From NCBI RefSeq assembly GCF_039555335.1, contig NC_092647.1, forward strand, positions 10,754,313 through 10,818,312: a stretch of DNA of 64,000 nucleotides. The letters are read 5' to 3'. Position 1 is the stretch's first letter; every line of letters starts with the position of its first letter. This DNA is from Amphiura filiformis. Its lineage: Eukaryota > Echinodermata > Ophiuroidea > Amphilepidida > Amphiuridae. The position numbers and the translations under genes were made by a program. The notes beneath the pieces are model-generated. The model had not been told where the DNA came from. It saw only the letters and a list, made by a program, of their open reading frames with translations, and ran no database searches. Of the stretch, positions 57,016 to 64,000 are shown piece after piece.

Positions 57016-57260
57016 AATTCTATTGACGGTAACAAAATAATCAGAAAAAATTATAGGCAGTAAATTATTCCTTAATTTATACATAAACACAGCTTTAGAT
57101 AAATTATGAATATAATATACAGTAAGAGTATTAAGTCTGGCAAATAAAGGTGTCGAATGTTCAAGAAAATGAGAATTCGTACAGAGACGCATAATACGCT
57201 TTTGTTTGCGATGAACTAAACTCAACCCATAAAGTATCGAAACGATTATAGATGGTCAGC

Positions 57261-58288
57261 TATATCGGAAACTGAAATATATGCCAAAAACTTATTTAAT
57301 GTATATAAAGCGCAGCTATCTCTTGCGCATTTTGATACCTCTTTTGTTGCTCTGCGATATCATTTGGTCGAGTTATGGGCGCTTGAGTGGCTTCAGGTCG
57401 GATTTTGAAAGTTATTCAAGCAAAATGCGTTCGTCGTGTACACTTTTTTTTTAATCTCAAAAATTTAGTGTTGTGAATGATCTCAGGAACAGAAACATTC
57501 GCATCGATACCCAGCCAGCAACCATGAAGTACATAAATATCCATATTCAAAGCGGTCCACGTAGCTTTGACACGGCTGTTTGATGTATATAGAATTGGCT
57601 TCATTATTAACTAAATGCAAACTATAGATGGCGCTATTTATCCTAAATCATATTTCTTTATTTGCAAGGGTTAGGTGATTAATACCGCCATTAAAACAGC
57701 TGGAATAGGTGAAACAAGCAACAAGGAAATTTTATAAACATATTTTCTTAAACAATAAAAGGAATTATTTGTATTAAAAGCTTGAAAGGGTAATTTACAG
57801 TAACTAAATAGCGCCACCAATTTTTTCATAAATAGATACATTTTATATCCAAAAAAGCTTTAAAAATACTATAAAAGTGAATAATTTTGTAAAAGAGGGG
57901 AAATTAAAGTAGAGAACGACTCAAAAGCATCTGTATACATTAGCACGATATCACTTTTAGTCCAAAATTTGGTTATATGTGATGTTTTGTTTGAAAAACT
58001 AATAAATGATCCCATCAAACAACCGTGTTGAGGTGACGATAATAGACAAGGGAGGACGGCTTTGTTTTGAAACTCAATTTCTTTTTGAAACTTTTGAAAT
58101 ATTTAAAAGGAATGCTTATAATAGAGTTCAAAGATGCAGTACAACATTCGGGTGACAATTTATTGAAAAACACAAACAACCGAACAAAAATGTTATATAA
58201 GAAACTGTTATAAAGGCCTCTGTACTTGATCAAGGCGACTTTGAATAAGCGTTTGCAGAGGATGCCTTTGGTCTTTTAGCCGATCATA
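57261..58288. other. No gene seen
   Basis: AT-rich. Short open frames on the minus strand (57416-57604, 58015-58233) lack recognisable domains. Confidence 0.4.
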
Positions 58289-58590
58289 TACGCTGGCGAA
58301 GTTATGTAATAATCGGAATAACTACCATAGCAATAGGTGATTTTTTTTAAATATATCGCGCTTCACTGGTACGTTCACGCGGTACCTCTGCATTGAACCA
58401 TATCATGCTGATCACTCGCACCTGTAATATTAGTATCTTTGAAAAGACCGGTATTGTATTCAATCTATGATTGCATACATACGCAGGTGATGTGTACAAC
58501 CTGCTTGTAGTGCAGCGCGATGTATTCAAAATTATTTTCACCTAATGCTATGGTAGTTAATCTGATTTATTACGTCACTTCGCCAGCATA
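58289..58590. mobile_element. Foldback MITE
   Basis: TACGCTGGCGAAGTTATGTA at the left and CACTTCGCCAGCATA at the right; ACTACCATAGCAATAGGTGA is also paired. About 50-base arms. Confidence 0.75.
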
Positions 58591-58824
58591 CTCCTGGAGC
58601 AGGTATACTTGAAATTTTAACCGATTCCACGCTGGTGTCCACTGCAGATGGATCACAAGTTTCAAATTGTTTTTAAAAATGCAAATAAATGTCTGAATTC
58701 TACATTTTCATGAAAATGAGTATGAATTAAGTGGAAAGCAAAATTATACTTCTACGCTACTCCGATGACGTCACAGATGTTGATGACGTCAAACTTGAAG
58801 ATGTTGTGACGCCCCTTGGTTCCG

Positions 58825-59180
58825 GGGGGTCAGGAGGTTGTCCTAGACGCTAGAGCAATACGTTCAAAGTGCTCCATGTACGCATTCGCTGCTAACGGGC
58901 TACAAGGGCTGCCCACCGCACACCCATCTTTTTGCTGGTAATTTTGGCCCCTAAACATAAAGTACGTAGTATTGAGACAAATGCTTAATAGCTGAATAAC
59001 TTGATCAACAGTGTCCACTTTCCATGCCAGCTTGTATCACTTTCCAGCAATTGTTCGATCACATTCAGGGTATCCTTGACCGGGATGGATGAAAATAGCG
59101 CAGTGACATCAGGGACTCATCCGCACGTACAACCAGATCCCTAACCTGATAAACAAAAGTCATACAGCTTACGCCACCTC
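58825..59180 (-). pseudogene. Penelope-like RT fragment
   Basis: Minus frame gives DVTALFSSIPVKDTLNVIEQ, then LLSICLNTTYFMFRGQNYQQ and GCAVGSPCSPLAANAYMEHF, motifs of PLE reverse transcriptase. The upstream frame breaks at about 59110. It may or may not belong to the same family as the PLE at 42861-57015. Confidence 0.7.
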
Positions 59181-60006
59181 ACAAATAGCTTGGTGTTTCT
59201 AAAATGTATCACATTTTGAAAATTTAGCTAAATCGTCCTAAAAAGTCGGATCCTGCTCATTGTTTGCAGGCAATCGAATTCCCAGGCCTAAATGAGGATT
59301 AAATATGAATTAGGACCTATTAGTTTGGGGGTTAAGCCTTTTCCAATGTATTACATTAAGCCATATCGCACTTTTCCTCGTTTGAAACACTGATTTTCTC
59401 CTCCCAGGGTGTGCGAGACTTGTATTTACTGGCATGCACTCCTAAGCCTTTTTAGAGCTTTTTTTAAAAGCGCCCCATGAATGTGTGCCAAAATCGCTTG
59501 CCCCCTCTCGGCTTGCCAAAAATTGCCCCCCCCTTTTTCCCCCCCCCCCCAGGGCTCATAATTAGTGCACAGCCCCTTAGATGTTGACTCTATTATCTTC
59601 GATTGTACTGTGCTGCGGTTCTGAAATACAAAAAGAAAGAGATCATAAATTTCATCTCTTGATCAGAAAGATTACTCTTTAAAAACATATCGGCCGTACC
59701 ACTTTTGCAAAAGTCATTGTACTATATGCATGTTTTTTTAGGGGGTGGGGTGCAGATTTTGAAAAGGTATATTTTTTAGGAGGGGGGCAATTTTGTAAAA
59801 AGTTGATCTTCTTCAAAAACGTTGGACTTTTTTGACCAAAATTGCATTAAAACCTGATGGCCTTTGCTCCTTCTTTTTGCCTTTATTCCACCTTAGAGGA
59901 TTCCACCTTAATATTGCCGACTTTGGACTGATATTAGATCAGCTCATGTCACATATTATTTCAAAATATGGGTTATGCTAATTAATTGGGTTTATTTTGG
60001 TGAATG
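59181..60006. other. No gene; dispersed repeat at 59450-59575
   Basis: GCGCCCCATGAATGTGTGCC and AGGGCTCATAATTA are shared with the inverted stretch at 63390-63650 and with about 21600-21900. C-runs at about 59527-59551. Confidence 0.5.
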
Positions 60007-60761
60007 TACAGTAAGGACAAGAATTAAGGTACCAGTTATGCCACCCCCTGTATATCTTAAACAAAGACAGATGTGTCATAATACCAGCAGCCAATATCTG
60101 TATCTTTTTAGCTCGAATAAGACCTCATTCGTTGAAATCTTTTAAGAAATAAATACACGACGATCCAAAAACTCAAGATATATGCAAATTCCAAAGTTGC
60201 AGTTTGCTACATTGCATACCCTATTGATTTGTACTCAAAGCGTTCTCACAAGTGAACTAGCGCCGTACTTCCTTTGATAAGCACGTTGCGGCTAGCGTCA
60301 TGCTTTCATTGATTAGAACAAGAGTGCAACTTCTGATGTCGTTTCTTCCTTAGGGTTTAGATCACTATATCTTTGATTCTCAAACAAATGTCTACAAATA
60401 AGGTCTTAAGTCAGAGCTAAAGAGTACAGGTGTGAGATATTTGTTTTAATTTCGACATATTTGTCTTTGTTTAAAGTTGTTTTCTTTAAACTTCCGTGGT
60501 CCGGGTACGCGCTGGTGAATTGCGATCGCGTAGAAGTGACAAGGTCGCCTACTACGCGCCGCGCCGAAGACCAATGGTTCAGCCGGCTTGTTGTCAAGTG
60601 CATTGATCAGCCAATCAGCGTGATTGTTTATTGCTTTTGTGTTTACGCTCGTGTACGCGATACGCACAGGCACGACCACGGAAGTTTTAAGAAAACAACT
60701 TTAGGATATACTAGTACAGGAGTGAACATAACTGGTACCTTAAATTTTTGACTTACTGTAT
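60007..60761. mobile_element. Foldback element with a nested foldback
   Basis: Outer ends TACAGTAAGGACAAGAATTA and the near complement ending CTTACTGTA; both also share GGTACCAGTTATG. Inside, 60471-60703 has TTAAAGTTGTTTTCTTTAAA at one end and the complement at the other, so a second element sits in the first. Confidence 0.7.
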
Positions 60762-61457
60762 GCAGTGGCAAACTAAGGTGGTGGATGACCAAGGAAGTGC
60801 CCCTTCAAAGAGAGAAAGAAAACAAGAAATAGAGCTGGGAGCCACTGTGTGACAAAATAAAATGTGTGTGTAAAGAGAGAATATTTTTGTAATGCAGAAA
60901 AAGGAATGCTTTTTTTTTTCAAACGAGTTGAACATGTACACTTGTGTTAGGGGGTCATTTTTCTGTTAAAACTTGTTGAGGGGTTAAATTTGGACCAATA
61001 CGTATTTTGAATCACAAACAGTTGGTAATGGTTGAATGCCCCATAAACCACAACCAGGAGAAAAAAGAGAGGTCAAGGGGAAGTAAAAATTTACTTAAGC
61101 ATGTATTTTAGGGTGTTTTTTTATATGCACCAATGGTCAACTTCAAACATTTTGTACTAAGACTAATTTTACAGTCTAAGTACTCTGAATTTTTGCAAAG
61201 GAGCTTCACATTCTCATTTTTTACAAATTAATAAAGAGTGAAATTAAGAGTGGTTATGTTATATCTATACACATGATACACATGATTTAATTGATTTTGA
61301 ATGCTTAGACCTCTGCCAATTATTAAGTGACAGTTATTGTCAGAAAATTTGCAAAAATGATTAATACGGAATGTTATTAACTTTTATTCCCAGTTAGGTT
61401 AACGAAGGTTAAGGATTACGATTGCGTTTTATATGGCAAAACAGAACAATATTTGTT
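60762..61457. other. Downstream of the ubiquitin-like gene, no other gene seen
   Basis: Nothing recognised. Confidence 0.4.
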
Positions 61458-61463
61458 TTTATT
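61458..61463 (-). terminator. Polyadenylation signal AATAAA
   Basis: On the minus strand, 74 bases after the stop codon of the ubiquitin-like exon. Confidence 0.55.
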
Positions 61464-61537
61464 ATGAAACAATTATTATTATTATTAGTGTGATCTGCAT
61501 TTTTCTGAAATTTGGAGTAAAGACCCAAACAACATGG

Positions 61538-61780
61538 CTAATTGTCTAGATGAAAACCACCAGGCATTTTCCTTAAGAGGTACAGGTTCGAATCCCTTCT
61601 GATGCCATAACTGGACAGTGATTTAGCCTCATCCATGAGTGGTCTTCCCCTAAATATAAGACGTTGGGAGCAAGCTGGTCGACCCGTTTTGGTCTGGATC
61701 ATGTTCTGAATCTCATTAATGGTGGATGAAGATCTGACATCTAGTTGAATTGTATCATCCTCAAGTGTCTTTACAGAAAC
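61538..61780 (-). CDS. Last exon of a ubiquitin-like protein gene
   Basis: Acceptor TTTTTCAG at 61782-61781, then 80 codons and a TAG stop. VSVKTLEDDTIQLDV, STINEIQNMIQTKTG, RLIFRGRPLMD, LSSYGIRRDSNLYLL and PGG follow the ubiquitin fold from residue 2 to Gly75-Gly76. The Gly-Gly is followed by FHLDN, as in precursors that are trimmed. The positions of Lys48 and Lys63 are Arg. The phase-0 acceptor means the first Met (and any upstream domain) lies in an exon further right, which I could not find. It could be a divergent ubiquitin, an ISG15/FUBI-like protein, or the end of a larger Ubl protein. Confidence 0.75.
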   Translation of the reverse strand, partial: VSVKTLEDDTIQLDVRSSSTINEIQNMIQTKTGRPACSQRLIFRGRPLMDEAKSLSSYGIRRDSNLYLLRKMPGGFHLDN

Positions 61781-63055
61781 CTGAAAAACTGAAATGTGAA
61801 AGAAATTGCAGTTTGAGAGATTTCGCAAAAAAAACTAAAGTGAGAAATATTGCGTTATTTTGATAGATTTAATCAGCTCGTAATCGGCGCACAGTGTCGA
61901 CACCCTATATTATAAATATAAACTTAATACTCCTTTGGTGAGCGACGGGCGAGTGGTATTTCACCGAACGAAAGAAAAGGAGTTCTATCTGATTGGCTAG
62001 CAATCGATCGCTGGATCGCTCAGTGGTGAACTACAAACTCAAAATGGAACGATGTATTCAATTCGATTGAAATCGATATTTTATTATTGACGCAGATAAA
62101 GAAAATGGCATATTGTGTATTGTATGACTTGTGATTTAATTTTCTAATACATGTGTTCCTTTATTGAATTGGAATTCTCAAACAGTTTAATATATCACAA
62201 TTTTTATTTTGAAGATCAAAATCGTTACTTATAAAATGCAGTAAAATATATCCACAGCAAAATACCGGTCCCCGCTAATTAGTGTATTTAATTCCCAGTT
62301 AGTGTATTAAAAATAAAACCAGGGATTTACATGACAACAAATCAAATTTTCTTGTAATAGAAATATCATATGGGATACTGATCTTGTGACATCTCGCCAG
62401 AAGCGTCCCGAAGTATTAATTCAAGTCCTATACTTTGAGTACTTTCTTTAACACCCAAAATATAGACCAGACAGATCAACTAATAGCACTCTAAACGTGG
62501 GTCTACTTTTCGGGGTAGGTGTATAAGCCTAACATTTCCCGCTTTTTACGAGCTGATCTAACTTTTGGAGGTACTATTGTTAGTACCGAATCATATGAAT
62601 CTATTATTGAAATGTGTCAATATTGTGGAATAAATTTCCGGATCGGGAACTTTATATCCGGAACTTTATTACAAATCATGAATTATGATAGTATTTAGAC
62701 AAACATTGCGCACATGTTAAGAAATTGATTCGGGTGTAATATTATGAAATCTCACATTACCCCCTTTAAATTAATGTACAGAGATGTACACAAGTGTTTG
62801 ATTTCCTTGCCCACATGGAGTTTCTTGTCCTTAAGGAGAAGGAAAAAGGAGGTTCTGATATTCCACTCAGGTCTGTAGCAAAGATTTTTTCGTAGGCGGT
62901 GCAGAATTTGCAACATATGGACCTTTTCAGTTGTGTAATTTTAAAAAGAACGTGAAAACGTTTGTGTGGATCAACCAGAATTGTTGATTTCATGATGTGG
63001 TACTATCATAATTTAACATGAAATAACAACATTAGAGTTGCAGCAACGTGTTTAC
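61781..63055. other. Probable intron of the ubiquitin-like gene
   Basis: No upstream exon recognised. A small minus-strand open stretch at about 62370-62485 has no domain similarity. Confidence 0.4.
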
Positions 63056-63270
63056 CGTAAAGATGCGCCGAATGGCCCTATGGGCTCACTTGACATAAGT
63101 GGAATTTTAGGCTCAACCTAAAAGTGCCCTCCCATAAAATTCCCACCAGCAAATAGGGGCACAGAACCTTTATTCTTGTTTGAAGTTCATAGGAGGGAGC
63201 TCCATATTTGCACATCAAATTTACCCCAAGGCAAAGGAGCCCAAGTGCGCCATTAGGTGAATCTTTACGT
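63056..63270. mobile_element. Short MITE
   Basis: CGTAAAGATGCGCCGAATGG at the left, CCATTAGGTGAATCTTTACG at the right; about 35-base arms with GGGCTCA/GAGCCC paired. Confidence 0.7.
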
Positions 63271-64000
63271 TATTGTAACAAAATATCATGATTTGTGAAA
63301 TTAAAAAGATGTTTGTTTTGTAGTGTACAATTAATTTGGAACATTTCCATAGAAAACACATTCGGTATTACATAAAAGGTTATGGACTTTGAAATAATTA
63401 TGAGCCCTGTGGGAGGGTAAAATGGGGGCGGTAAAGAACTTGTTTGCAAGGCGAAATGGGGGAAGCAATTTTAAGCCGAATGAGGAGGCTGGGCGATTTT
63501 TGGCTCACATTCATGGGGCACCATTTAAATAAAACGCTCTTAGAAAAACAGTACGGAAACGATTAAATACTTAGCATGGAAATTTTCCCATTTAAGGTTT
63601 GCAAACCGGATCTTAAAAATTTGGCATGTGCAAGGAGAGTAAGCAATGTTCGGCATGTCGAGAGGGGAAAGCAGTTTTTGGCACGTCGTTTAAAAGTTTG
63701 GAAATGATATGAAGTCAACAAGTTTAGGCTTACTTGACAACATTTTTATGAGTAACATTAATGTTATACAGACAACGCAGGATAAACAAATGAATTGTGC
63801 CATATCCCACAATGCCCCACATAGATTAACATAGATGACATTGAAGCTACAGGCTGTATCAAAATGCTTGGTACCCAACGTTTTTAGTATTTATTAACAA
63901 GCCTGCTTCTTCAATATGCAACATTGGATCCTCTTGAAATGCCCAGGATTTATAGTTTTATGCCTTTCATAACATTTATCTAAACTCCTCAACAACAGTT
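63271..64000. other. No gene seen
   Basis: 63390-63650 carries the dispersed GAGCCCTGTGGGAGG/CATGGGGCACCATTT repeat. The rest is unrecognised. Confidence 0.4.

Larger units (their letters stand above)
42236..57260 (-). mobile_element. LINE 3' part, split by a PLE
   Basis: Pieces: about 57260-57016 and 42860-42236. The first encodes SLVHRKQKRIMRLC, HSTPLFARLNTLTVYYIHNL and FMYKLRNNLLPIIF, ending FVTVNRI. The second begins VNRIHNYGSRG and runs through GSILWNAIEAFTRYSLLVKK and LLSNYH to the stop at 42653. These are consecutive parts of a typical LINE C-terminus. The 3' untranslated part goes on to about 42236. The target duplication AATTCTATTGACG (42848-42860 and 57016-57028) marks the split. 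Confidence 0.82.

Noticed and set aside
57416..58233. Minus-strand ORFs of 62 and 72 residues
   Set aside because: No domain, repeat family or splice support could be seen.
62370..62485. Possible upstream exon of the ubiquitin-like gene
   Set aside because: Open frame of about 38 codons, but no ubiquitin or other domain similarity and a weak donor.

Overview
The window is from an animal nuclear genome: spliced multi-domain genes with GT/AG introns, Penelope-like elements (PLEs), several non-LTR retrotransposon (LINE) families, many foldback/MITE elements and transposon-borne satellites. An AT-rich, TE-crowded genome with secreted CUB and somatomedin-B proteins fits a marine invertebrate, probably a deuterostome such as an echinoderm or hemichordate. 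The species cannot be fixed from sequence alone.

Region 1 (95-29912, minus strand) is one large gene. I could follow 13 exons whose splice phases all agree: signal peptide and I9-type propeptide (exons 1-3), a proteinase K-type subtilase domain with Asp, His, Asn and Ser all present (exons 3-8), two somatomedin-B domains (exons 9, 10) and three CUB domains (exons 11-13). The gene runs off the left edge. CUB1 holds an in-frame TAA where the two sister CUBs have a conserved Tyr. The introns are full of transposons. Intron 7 (8307-21110) is mostly an opposite-strand LINE into which three other elements have inserted; removing each insert restores the LINE reading frame.

Region 2 (about 30-35 kb), just upstream of the protease start codon, holds a 4.3-kb Polinton-like foldback element. 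It has about 1.7-kb inverted arms, AG...CT ends, a 6-bp target duplication and one intact ORF in the loop (a C2H2 finger plus a long acidic region).

Region 3 (35-42 kb) holds a duplicated small exon of an unknown gene, PLE and LINE remains, and copies of a TTAA-flanked palindromic MITE.

Region 4 (42.2-57.3 kb) is a three-level nest. A minus-strand LINE tail is split by a PLE (13-bp duplication). The PLE is split by a 13,255-bp element with an 8-bp target duplication and short TIRs, made almost wholly of GATATT-type satellite, a large hairpin zone and a 153-bp tandem array. It codes for nothing and looks like a giant non-autonomous hAT-like, satellite-carrying transposon. It is the most unusual object here. 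A second TIR-bounded satellite carrier of different sequence lies at 12466-16203.

Region 5 (57.3-64 kb) has PLE remains, foldback elements and the last exon of a ubiquitin-like gene on the minus strand (61538-61780), whose upstream exons were not found.
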